Source: Tenrec ecaudatus (taxonomy: Eukaryota > Chordata > Mammalia > Afrosoricida > Tenrecidae). From it: DNA of 64,000 nt. The position numbers were made by a program, and so were the translations under genes. Positions 54,846 through 64,000 of this stretch are shown piece by piece (the first letter of the stretch is position 1; each line of letters starts with the position of its first letter). A model generated the notes under the pieces. That model saw nothing but the letters and a program-made list of their open reading frames with translations, was not told where the DNA came from and made no database searches. The stretch spans positions 11,090,995 through 11,154,994 of the forward strand of contig NC_134541.1 of the NCBI RefSeq assembly GCF_050624435.1. The letters are read 5' to 3'.

Positions 54846-55064
54846 TCCCCTCCGGAGCCCAGCTTGGGCTGGACTGTGAAAACCATTTGAAGATCAGGTA
54901 AATGTTTCCCAGTCTTTCTTCCTGCTGGTGGCGTGGGGTTTCCCTGTGCCCTACCAAAACTACAACTGCAGGAGGCAAAAAGACGGCTGGACTGGGGCAT
55001 TAGCTACTCTCTGCCTTCGGCTTGGCTCTTCAAAAGGGCAAAACCGGTCGGAAGTGCATACCAT

Positions 55065-55141
55065 GGGCTTCACAAAGCTCATGGGAGAATTCCATTATCT
55101 TCCCATTCTATTTTCCCACGAACCTTTGGAAGCTCCCCTGT
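55065..55141. mobile_element. Short MITE, family M
   Basis: GGGCTTCACAAAGCTCATGG...TTTTCCCACGAACCTTTGGA...AGCTCCCCTG: imperfect inverted termini. Confidence 0.5.
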
Positions 55142-55209
55142 AAGCGCCCACGTGGTGCATGCCCCTGCGTGCACACCACACCCATACAAGTCGATTCTAA
55201 CTCTCAGCA

Positions 55210-55612
55210 ACCTTATAGAGAGATTCATTTCAAGAAAATGGCTCACACGGGCGTGGAGCCTGGCAGATCCCAAATCTGCGGGTCAGGCATCAGACTGGAG
55301 GCTTCTCCTGACTCATGCTATTGCAGAGGCTGGCAAGCCCCAAATGAGGCAAGTCAGAAAGCAGGCTGCCTGCTTAAATCCCAAGAACTGGAGGTCAGAG
55401 GATGATGAGTTGGATTCAGGAGCAAGAGAGCATGGCCTTTACCAGAACAGCCAGATATAATGGAAGCAGGCCACACCCCCAAGGAAAGAGCCCTTTGAAC
55501 AGATTGGATGTGCACACCAGGTCTCAGAATATAGCGTCCTTACAGAATATCTGCCAAACCTCTGAGAATCTGCCCGGCCGAGCGTACACCTCACCTTAAC
55601 CACGGCATTCAG
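55210..55612 (+). repeat. Interspersed repeat B
   Basis: TCAAGAAAATGGCTCACACG, CAGGCATCAGACTGGAGGC, GAAGCAGGCCACACCCCCAA, and a CACCTTAACCACG end. Confidence 0.5.
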
Positions 55613-55849
55613 ACATGCGTCCAAAGGTTAGTCCTGAACATCTGTCCTCTAACAATAAATACCACTGGTACCTGTCCATTCACGAGCCTAGGGAAAACAT
55701 AAAGCCCTTTCTCTCCAGCACCCCCTCTTCTCTCCTCCCTCCTGCTCAGCTCCCCCTCAGCTTGCTCAGCCCTTACTCCCGGACATTAGAACACACACCC
55801 GTTACAAATGACTAACTAATGTAATCTCTAGCTTTTATGACCCTCGACT

Positions 55850-56220
55850 TTACTTCCGAAGGAGTGTTTGCACTGAGCCCTGGAAAGTATTACTTCTGTA
55901 ATTAAATCCCAGCCGGCTAGCCAAGAATGCCTTTGCCGGTCCAATATTCACTGTCTCGCAGCACATGAGCGTATTCTCCTAAACAGGGCTTAATGGCGCG
56001 TACAGATCCGAGAGAGATTCATAATCACGGCCCCCCTGGAAATATGACACTGCTGGGGCTGGATCATTCTCGTTCACTGTTCGGATTTAATGATGGGTAA
56101 CGTTCTTAATCTACTTGTTGGGGCTTCATAGTTCATCAGCCAGCCTTCTGCATATTTCCTCATTTGCTTTCAGATGCCTAGGGCCCCTCTTTTCCCAGCC
56201 CGGAATCAGCCTCTACCGGA
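55850..56220. promoter_or_regulatory. Candidate conserved noncoding element
   Basis: Repeat-free, with CTGTAATTAAATCCCAGCC, CTTAATGGCGCG, GATTCATAATCACGG and GGATTTAATGATGGG. Homeodomain- and POU-type motifs are spaced through 370 bp. No open frame. Confidence 0.35.
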
Positions 56221-56392
56221 TATTTGGGAGAAGGGGGATCATCAAATCTTTGTTCTTCTGTGCCAAGTGTACTTCACTTCTTTAGCATGGTTTCCATGTG
56301 GTAGCATCTATCAGAACATGAGGACAGCTTGTACTGATAGTACTCGTCGGTAGTTGTGCAGTCTTGGTATTGGCTTGTCTCCCTTGTCTTCC

Positions 56393-56588
56393 TCACTGCC
56401 ATCGAGGTGAGACCAACTCAAAGTGACCCTGTAGGACAGAGGAGGACTGCCCTGTGGGTTTCCAAGACTGTAACTATTTCTGAGTAGAAAGCCTTGTCTT
56501 TTCCCCCTTGGAGCAGCTGGTGGTTTTGAACTGCTGGCCTCGTCATTAGCAGGCCAACATGTAACCCCACTGCACTACCAGGGCTCCA
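56393..56588 (-). mobile_element. AfroSINE, well preserved
   Basis: CACTGCCATCGAGGTGAGAC to CACTGCACTACCAGGGCTCC. Confidence 0.8.
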
Positions 56589-56896
56589 AGTCTCCCTTGT
56601 TGCCATGGCTATGATCCTGTCGCAGACGGGGTTGTAATTCAAGGTGGAGCCTGAAATGGTCTTTTAACTGATGCCATGGCGGCCCCTCTTCAACAATGAG
56701 TTACCCCCATAGAGCAGAGTATACACCTGTCCCATTTGAAATGGCCAGTACCAGGTCAATGCAGCTCACGACTGCCTACGAGAGCAATCATGATGCGTGT
56801 CATTTCACTTTGGGGCAACTTCTGATTCTCTGAGGGTGGTACTTCATCCCTCCACATTCTAAGTCCTTAGAAACGTTTGTGGTTGAGTCCCATTTG

Positions 56897-57000
56897 GAGT
56901 GCCCTGGTGGGGTAGTGGTTGTGTGTTGGCTTGCAATCTGCAAGGTAAGCAGTTCGAAAGCCCCAGCCGCTCCTTGGGAAGAAAGAGGGTTGTAAAACAG
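56897..57000 (+). mobile_element. AfroSINE 5' half
   Basis: GTGCCCTGGTGGGGTAGTGG and AGGTAAGCAGTTCGAAAGCC. Confidence 0.7.
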
Positions 57001-57555
57001 CAGACATGCTCCGCGAGAGGCTCCACGTGACACACCCTGGCTCTGACGGTCTGGGTCGGACCAAGCTTGTCCAAGACCATTTGTGTTGCTCCCTAATCAT
57101 ACTGAGCCTACGGAAACAGAAGCAAGAGGATGCTGGTTGTCAAGGTGAACAATAAAAAAATCTGGATCGAATGATCTCCAGGTAATTTTTCCTATTTGGA
57201 TTCCATTTCTTAATCCAAACCTGGGCACCATTGGTCGGGATCATCAACAGATTGCCTCCCGGTGTCTTGTAGGAGAGCAGCCCAACTACGTGCAACTAGA
57301 AATCAGGATTTAGCTCTTTTCATCCAGAAAACTCGTGACTTCTCGTGGGACACTTCACTGCCCACCCAGCCTCCTGCTCCCAAACCGTCCCCCATTCTAC
57401 CTTCTCGCAGCGCTGACAATGGCCTCTCACCGCACCCATCCGCAAGGCAGAGAAAGATTTCTGTCTGTGCAACATCTGACGGTGCCCTAGACTCCCTGGC
57501 TCCCTAAGAGGGGCGTGGCTTTCTTTCCTGCGCAGTACGTGTGTTGTCTAATGTG
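57001..57555. other. Unrecognised
   Basis: No gene or named repeat. Confidence 0.25.
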
Positions 57556-57756
57556 GGTCTCCGGGGAGTGGAGGCACACGGCTACGTACTGAGCTGCTAA
57601 CCTGAGGGTCTAAGCCCACCAGTTGCTCCTTAGGAGAAAAATTAGGCTATCCAAAGATGGGCCATCTCGGAAACCTGGAAGGACGATTCTCTCCTGACAG
57701 ACAGACTTGCCGTGAGTCAGAGTTGACCTGATGGCATTGAGATTTTGGGTTTAGAA
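57556..57756 (+). mobile_element. AfroSINE
   Basis: GGTCTCCGGGGAGTGGAGGC head and GTGAGTCAGAGTTGACCTGA. Confidence 0.7.
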
Positions 57757-58254
57757 GAAACAAAGCAAGGACAGAGAGAAGGCAAACGAGTATAACCAGT
57801 TCCTTATTACACAAAATAAATAAATCAAATTTGATCTGTTGACGCTTCATTTGGGGATTTGCATGGATACTCTTAGGCTCAATTATAAACCGATAACTCG
57901 CGTATTTTGCTAACGTGTGTTAATTATACGAAGGGGCTTCAAAGTGTTCGTGGGGAAATGTCATGATCGTTTAGGTCCACATATTTAAAGGCCCCTCACA
58001 TGTCATCTTGGTGACAGGGGATGCACATTGATGCCCAAAGGGCAAACTGGCGCTTGCTACACAAGCAGATGTGACTGTCGTTCTTCTGGCAGCTGGTGGG
58101 GCAGCTCCTGCTCCGGGCCCAGAGAAGTCCCCCATTGCTGTCATGAGTGGGGGAGGACCCCGCTGGGAGACAGGTAAGAACAAAGCTGGGCACTCAGTGC
58201 CAGGAAAGCTGGGCACAGAGCTCTTCGGTGCCAGACAGAAGGTTGAGGGCTAGT
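57757..58254. other. Unrecognised, with a family M piece
   Basis: 57935-57995 has GGGGCTTCAAAGTGTTCGTG...AGGCCCCTC. The small + frame at 58071-58253 has no support. Confidence 0.3.
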
Positions 58255-58800
58255 GTGTTAGCCTTTTCCGTCACCTCATAGACATGCAAAAGCTGGACGC
58301 TGAACAAGGAAAACAGAAAGAGAATCGAGGCACTCAGACTGTGGTGGTGGCAGGGGATGCTGATCACTCTGCGGATTCCCTGAAGAAGTCTGTTAGAAAG
58401 ACATCTGGTTAGAAAGAAATACATCCACCGTGCTCATGAGGTGACCAGACGTCCTGCTTTTGGCGGGACAGTCCCGATTTTTAACAATTTTCCCCGCATC
58501 CCACAGTGTTTTTTAAAAGTCCCAATTTTTGGAAAGAATGCATGACAAACTAGAGTATACGGTTTTCAGCTGCCATGTGGCTATTTCACCAGGATATGAG
58601 TTTTATCAATGGTGTCCCGCTGGTGTCCCACTTCACCAATGTTAAAATCTGGTCACCTTACCTTAGAAGCGAAGATGGTGTGGCATCTTGCTTACATTGG
58701 ACACGTCATCAGGACAGACCACTCAGTGGAGAAGGGCATCGTGGGTGGTCAAGTGGAGGGCTGGTGAAAACAAGGGGAAAACGCATGAGACAGGGTGGTG
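58255..58800 (+). mobile_element. RTE/BovB-like LINE, split by a hAT MITE
   Basis: Left piece 58255-58440 (ACGCTGAACAAGGAAAACAG...GAAGTCTGTTAGAAAGAC). Right piece 58659-58800 (CCTTAGAAGCGAAGATGGTG...GACCACTCAGTGGAGAAGGG). Together they follow the element's normal order. Confidence 0.7.
58440..58658. mobile_element. hAT-like MITE nested in the RTE LINE
   Basis: Termini GGTGACCAGACGTCC and AAATCTGGTCACC(T). Flanks CTCATGAG (58433-58440) and TACCTTAG (58659-58666) both differ by two bases from the uninterrupted LINE sequence CTCCTTAG, as a decayed 8-bp duplication would. Confidence 0.65.
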
Positions 58801-59817
58801 GCATCAATGGATGCCAATGTGTCAGCAGCCATGAAACTGGCACGGAACCAGGCAGCATTTCCATCTGGTTTATCCCAGGTTGCCATGAAGTAGAACCAGC
58901 TCTACACCTGCCAGTAAAGGTCTGCTACCCAAGCCTGTCAGTGTCTGCTGACAGATGGGACCCAGGAGGGGAGCTCATGGCCTCTTCCAAAGCAAGCTGG
59001 CACGTGTTGACTTTAGAGACCGGATGCAACAGGTTAAGGCTTTGTTCACAAAGTGGATGTTGTTCAAAAAAACCCAAAAACATAATATCCCATATTAAAA
59101 ATATATATATTCTGTTTTATTTAGTAAAAAATATGACTCATTTTGAAAAAAAAAAGTGGATGTTGTTCCAATGGGCAGGCCAGTCCTCACATCTGTCAAA
59201 AGCATTTATTGGGACCCCATGCTGGCCTTTTTACAGAGTTTCCTACCCATCCCCACCCTGAACCCATGGTGTCACCAGGATTCTATGATCTGATATGTTC
59301 TCACACCCACCACAGCTCCAGCCTCTCCCTCCTCCTGACACTGTACATCCCCCACAGTGGCTTCTCTGCTGTTCCTCCAACACCGCAGATGTGCATTCTG
59401 CCTAGAGACTTTGGTGCAGGGCTTTGAACCAGTTCATTCTGGTTCATCCCTTTGCGAAGACTATGGCTCTCCACCCCAGATAGACTGAATCAGAGTCTAC
59501 AGTTTACCAAGAACTCTGGGTGGTGCTCATGGGTCCCCAGGTGACTCACTCTATTTGGGGTTTTGCTGTTGTCAGGGGCCATTGAGTTGGTCCCAAGCCA
59601 TACGACCTGATGAACTGCATTGATGAGAATGAGGTGGGTTGGAGTGGAGACGCAAAGCCCATCTGTAGACTATCAGATATCCCCCCACAGAAGGGTTCTA
59701 AGGCAGTGAGAGGTGGTCACGTGACCACCTCCTGGCCAATGAAACGGTCACGTGTAACTTCTCAGGAATGGGCTTAGGACAGGAGCATCCTTGAGCTTTC
59801 TGCTACCCTCGCTCTGC
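58801..59817. other. Unrecognised
   Basis: A- and T-rich near 59070-59150. The - and + frames here lack support. Confidence 0.25.
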
Positions 59818-60160
59818 CTCTAGGTCAGTGGTTCTCAACCTGTGGGTCGAGACCCCTTTGGGGGTCAAAAGACCCTTTCGCAGGGGTTTCCTACGACCAT
59901 CAGAAAAACACATATTTCACAATATCTAATTACATATTGTTTTGTGATTAATTACTATGCTTTATATTTAATGATGTTCCATTTTTAACAATGAAAATGA
60001 ATCCTGCCTATCAGATATTTACATGACGATTCATAAAAGTAGAAAAATTACAGTAATGAATTAGCAACAAAAATAATTTTAGGGTTGGGGGTCACCATAA
60101 CATGAAGAACTGTATTCAAGGGTCGAGGTTTTAGGAAGGTTGAGAACCACGGCTCTAGGT
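59818..60160. mobile_element. SPIN-type hAT copy 3, with longer interior
   Basis: Element 59826-60152 between perfect 8-bp duplications CTCTAGGT (59818-59825 and 60153-60160). At 327 bp it is longer than the other three, keeping CCATCAGAAAAACACATATT and an AT-rich interior. No transposase. Confidence 0.93.
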
Positions 60161-60371
60161 GAACATTCAACATAGTATCTGAGCCCCTGCTTCCATAATG
60201 GACCACAGAGAGAACCTCATGTTGAAAATAATAGGACAACTCATCTGACAGCTCCTGATGATCAGGGGATTGCCACCTTGGAACCAGATGGCAGTTACTG
60301 ACCTGAGAAGTGAACATCTCTCTTCATGTAAACCACCGCAGCTTTGGGTTTTCCATTCTGCCCCATTAAAC

Positions 60372-60505
60372 CAACACTGAATGGCTGTGGAGCTGCTTCT
60401 GACTCCGAGAGCCCCCGTAGGACATTGTGGAACTACCCCATGGGATTTCCCAAGGCTGGCATCTTCACAACATCTCCTGCAGAGCGGCGGGTGGATCCGA
60501 AGCTT
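60372..60505 (-). mobile_element. AfroSINE, diverged
   Basis: GAGCTGCTTCTGACTCCGAG and CCCATGGGATTTCCCAAGGC. Confidence 0.55.
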
Positions 60506-60725
60506 TCTCTTGTTGGCTGATCACCTCCTCCTCCTATCCTGCCCAGCCAGTCCTACTCCTCACTCACCCCGACTCAATCAAGTATGTGTTGACTGACTGA
60601 AGAGTTTCCCCGCCCATTCCTAGGTCTGTAGCTCACAAACACGTCCTCTGTCTAGAACACGTTCAATGTGGTCAAAGCCACAGAGAAAGTTCCCAATACT
60701 GGACTGCTTGCCTCTCGTATTTTCT

Positions 60726-61640
60726 TTAATGTGATGTTTCACTAGGATTTATTATCTGCAGATAACCCAGTTTCTCTGCATATAGATGGAATAAGTGTGG
60801 TGAAAGGATAGGACCCTGATGTACACCTTTCTTGATTTTAAACCAGGCCGTATTCCCTTGTTCTGTTCGCACACCGGTTTTCTGATCCACGTGCAGACTC
60901 CCTATGAGCACCAGACAGTGCTCTGGAATTCCCATTCTTCTCAAGTTCTCCATCGTTTGTTAGGTCCACACAGTCAAACGCCTTTGCTTAGTCGATAAAA
61001 CAGAAGGAAGCTTCGTTTTTATTTTTTCTGCTTTCAGCCCAGATCCATCCAAAATCAGCAATGATATCCTTTGTTCCACATTCCTCTTCTGAACCCAGCC
61101 TGAAGTTCTGGCAGCTCCAGTCAACCTTGTTGGATGAGCTTCGATAAAATTCCACTTGCATGTGATTTTAAGGATATTGCTTTATGCTTTGCGTTTTCTA
61201 TTGGGTCATCTTTCTTTGCATGTGAAAGTTGAACATTGAATAAAGAAGACTGAAGAAAGGTCAATGCGTTTGAATGATGATGCTGGCCAAGAATACTGAA
61301 AGCGCCATGGTCGGCCCAAAGAACAAGCAAATCAGTCTGGGAAGAAGTACAGCCAGCATGCTCCTTAGAGGCAAGGAGAGCCAGACTTCTCACAGACTTT
61401 GGCCACGTTGTCAGGAAAGACTGACCCCTGGAGAAAGCATCACGCGTGGTCGAGTGGAGAGGTGGTGAAAGAGAGGAAGGCCCTGCAGGAGATGGATTGC
61501 CACAGTGGCTGCAGCCATGGCGCAAATATAACACACGCGTGAGGATGGCCCAGGGCCAGGGGGCATTTTGTTCTGCAGCACATAGGTCATGCTACGAGCC
61601 GGAACCGACGGGGCAACACCTAATGACAACATCATATCGG
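60726..61640. mobile_element. RTE/BovB-like LINE with 5' inversion
   Basis: 60726-61218 is antisense; its - strand reads KGVHQGPILSPHLFHLYAEK, a reverse-transcriptase palm-region peptide lacking the expected Arg/Cys forms. 61219-61640 is sense and ends ACCGACGGGGCAACACCTAA, the element's 3' end. The junction is near 61218. Confidence 0.8.
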
Positions 61641-61699
61641 ATGCATTTACGTTCAGTAGTCACTCGATACTGTTTTTAAAAACCAGCTGCTGTCCTGTC

Positions 61700-61852
61700 C
61701 ACCCTGATGTCCCAGCAACCTCATGTGTGTCAGAGTAGAACCGAGCTCGTGGTGTTTGAAATGGCTGTTTTCCACCCCCAGAAAGAGACCCCCACCGGTG
61801 CCTCTGGATGGATTCGAACCTCCAGCCTATCGGCTAGCATCCCATGGAATAA
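61700..61852 (-). mobile_element. AfroSINE
   Basis: GGATGGATTCGAACCTCCAG (B box on the other strand), GGCTAGCATCCC. Confidence 0.55.
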
Positions 61853-62744
61853 ATCTCTTGTCACCGTCCAGGGACTGCCAACTCAGTTTTGACGGAAATG
61901 AATTGAGCAGCTTGCCTCAGAAAACAGAAGCCTAGAGGATGGACACGCTGGGTCAGCGACATCAGCCAGGACACAACCTTGTCCATTCCTCTGTGTCACC
62001 TTTCCCGAGTGTACTCAGGCCCTGCCTCCTGCTTCCCAGCGGGGCCAGCATAATATTTTCTTACAGCAAGGGGGCATGGGGGGGGCAAAAGTGCTTTCTC
62101 CTCGTAGCCATTATTGTATCCAAAGATCTTTCCCAGGGGCCCCCAGCTGCTGTCCCTCTCCTTGACCAGAGTTGGGTCCCAGGACCTCTCCAGGCACAAG
62201 CACTGACAAGAGGTGACCGAGTTGCTCGAATGTGCACCAGCCAGGTCTCACCATTCTGCCCAGAAGCCCGGCCCCTTGAACTTTGAAGAAGCTGCTGTGT
62301 GCTGGTGGCGCCATAGCAAGTGAAAGTCTCGCCAGGTGTCCGAAAGGGCCATGAAGCGGCTTCTCTTGTCACCAGCTGCTCTCTGTGAGAGGCAGAATTT
62401 TTCTTAGCCTTCCAGCAAACCACGTGGTGCGACAGAGTGAGTACAGAAGCAGATGTGGGACTCCCGCTGACTTCTCTCCGGCCAGACTTGGATGACGCCG
62501 TACAAGACTGTTCGTTAAATGTTCGCTGTCCGTTCTTTGGGGAACGACAGAGCTGTTGGCCTCGCCTTATATCAAGATGTGTATTCCCGTGTATATGTAA
62601 CTGGGATTGTTGCTGTCATTTAAAAAATGCATTCAAGGAACGAAAGCTTTTCTGCTCGCGTTGCCTGTGGTCATGATTGTGCAATTCCTCTCGATATGAT
62701 TGAACGGCTGAATTGTATGATATGCGGATGATGTCCCAATAAGG
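61853..62744. other. Unrecognised
   Basis: About 900 bp with no supported gene or repeat. Confidence 0.25.
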
Positions 62745-62985
62745 GGTTGAAATAGGTAAATAAGGTTTTTTTCAGTTTTCATTTTTGTTGTTGAAAGTAA
62801 ACCCGGGAGGGAGGGGGAGGGGGAAAAAAAAGGAAACCGAGCTGATTCCAGGAACCCAAGTGGAAGGCGAATTTTGAGAATGACGAGGGCAATGAATGTA
62901 TAAGGGTGCTTTGCTCAATTGGTGTATGTATGGATTGTGATAAGAGTTATATGAGCCCCAATAAAAAGAAAGTAAGCCCAATAAA
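62745..62985 (+). mobile_element. Family L LINE 3' end
   Basis: GAGCTGATTCCAGGAACCCA, GTATGGATTGTGATAAGAG, TGAGCCCCAATAAAAAGAAA. Confidence 0.65.
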
Positions 62986-62990
62986 TGTTC

Positions 62991-63199
62991 ATCAAACATA
63001 GTGGTTCTCGACCTGTGAGTCGAGATCCCTTTGGGCATTGAATGATCCTTTCACAGGGGTCCCCTGATTCATAACAGCAGCAAAAATGAGTGATGAAGTA
63101 GCAATGAAAATAATTTTATGGTTGGGGGGGTCACCACCACATGAGGAACTGTATTCCAGGGCCGTGGCATGAGGAGGGTTGAGAACCACTGATTTAACA
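62991..63199. mobile_element. SPIN-type hAT non-autonomous copy 4
   Basis: Element about 62999-63191, TAGTGGTTCTCGACCTGTGA to GGTTGAGAACCACTG. Flanks ATCAAACA and ATTTAACA (6/8). Confidence 0.87.
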
Positions 63200-63359
63200 C
63201 GTTCTGCATTGACAGGTCCATGCCAATGGTTGCTCACATCTTCTCACTGTTCTCACAGTCTCTGGTCACGTATCGTTTCACTACCGTTCACTTTTACTCT
63301 TTATGTGCCTTAAACTCCTCACCCATTCGTGGGAGTTCCTCTTGTCCCTTTGGTTGCGT

Positions 63360-63537
63360 AGAATGCACTCCCCCTGCGCCAATTCGGACTCATGCTATCC
63401 CTAGATAGCGCTTCCGAGACTCGTACGTTTGTTTCACGAGCAGACAGCTTCATCTTTTCCCTTGGAGTGCCCGATGGGTTTGAACCGCCATAGTTAGCAA
63501 TCCAACACATACAAACAGTGCTACTCGGGCTCCGGCT
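63360..63537 (-). mobile_element. AfroSINE
   Basis: CAATTCGGACTCATGCTATC to GTGCTACTCGGGCTCC. Confidence 0.65.
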
Positions 63538-64000
63538 CTCATGGACAATCCTGTAAAAGAGCGACATTTTCGAGGCTAACATTATTTAACAACTGCATTA
63601 AACTGTTATTTTGTTTACAGATGACTTCGTGGAATAGTTTTGATTTCGGGTTTAAAGGTTATTTAAGCACAAGAGCATCTAGCGTTCTTCCAGTCTCAAG
63701 GGATCCAGTAAGTCTAGTTCCCAGAAGAAACGGATGCTCTGTTACACATTTTTCCTCCTTTTGATCAGGATCCATCAAGACATGTTCAGGAATGGTAGCT
63801 GGGGGCCATCTATTTCTTTGGTTCTCATGAAAATGGAGGTAATGGTTCCTGCAGCCCAGTTAGAACTGCAGCCTCCTCTGATTCCTGGGTCTCCTTTTCC
63901 TACTGCGCCAAGCACAGAAAGACCAATTGAGGCATCTTGGGTAGCCACTTAGGAGCTTTCAAGGCTTCAGGTAGTAGGTGAAAAGAAAGAAACTGCAAAA
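63538..64000. other. Unrecognised window end
   Basis: AT-rich non-repetitive sequence; nothing named. Confidence 0.25.

Overview
The window is eukaryotic, mammalian DNA, and its repeats point to an afrotherian, most likely a tenrec (Echinops telfairi or a close relative). Two observations support this. More than 40 tRNA-derived SINEs of the AfroSINE type lie on both strands. Four copies also occur of a hAT element with the termini and interior of SPIN, a transposon known for patchy horizontal transfer and reported from tenrec among afrotherians. This is recognition from memory, not a database search.

The only protein-coding gene recognised is ZFP64, a C2H2 zinc-finger transcription factor on the + strand, in the first 18.6 kb. 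Five exons join in frame, all with phase-1 junctions: 4579-4672, 7405-7554, 7754-7816, 14799-15050 and 16928-17637. They encode 422 residues with ten zinc fingers. The last four exons are the known 3' cassette of the long ZFP64 isoform. The first exon lies in a CpG island with its own CCAAT box. It encodes a SALL-type N-terminal motif (MSRRKQAKPQHL), which in SALL, FOG and BCL11 proteins recruits the NuRD corepressor. This internal promoter and exon are the most interesting feature here. The 3' UTR probably ends near 18640, after an AATAAA at 18618.

From 18.6 to 64 kb I see no further coding gene. This stretch is mostly retroposed DNA: AfroSINEs, RTE/BovB-like LINE fragments (several with recognisable reverse-transcriptase remnants), many copies of one afrotherian LINE 3' region (two about 2 kb long), older L1 pieces, hAT-type MITEs, and microsatellites that often start at SINE tails. 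It also holds two gene-derived retrocopies. One is a full-length U1 snRNA copy at 34814-34977, flanked by a 17-bp target-site duplication. The other is a 5'-truncated stathmin (STMN1) processed pseudogene at about 35675-36420 on the - strand.

A few non-repetitive stretches (about 38510-38900, 53290-53720 and 55850-56220) look like candidate conserved noncoding elements. In human, the SALL4 gene lies downstream of ZFP64, so such elements could be regulatory; that is inference. Coordinates of repeats are read by eye and are approximate to about 10-20 bases unless target-site duplications are given.
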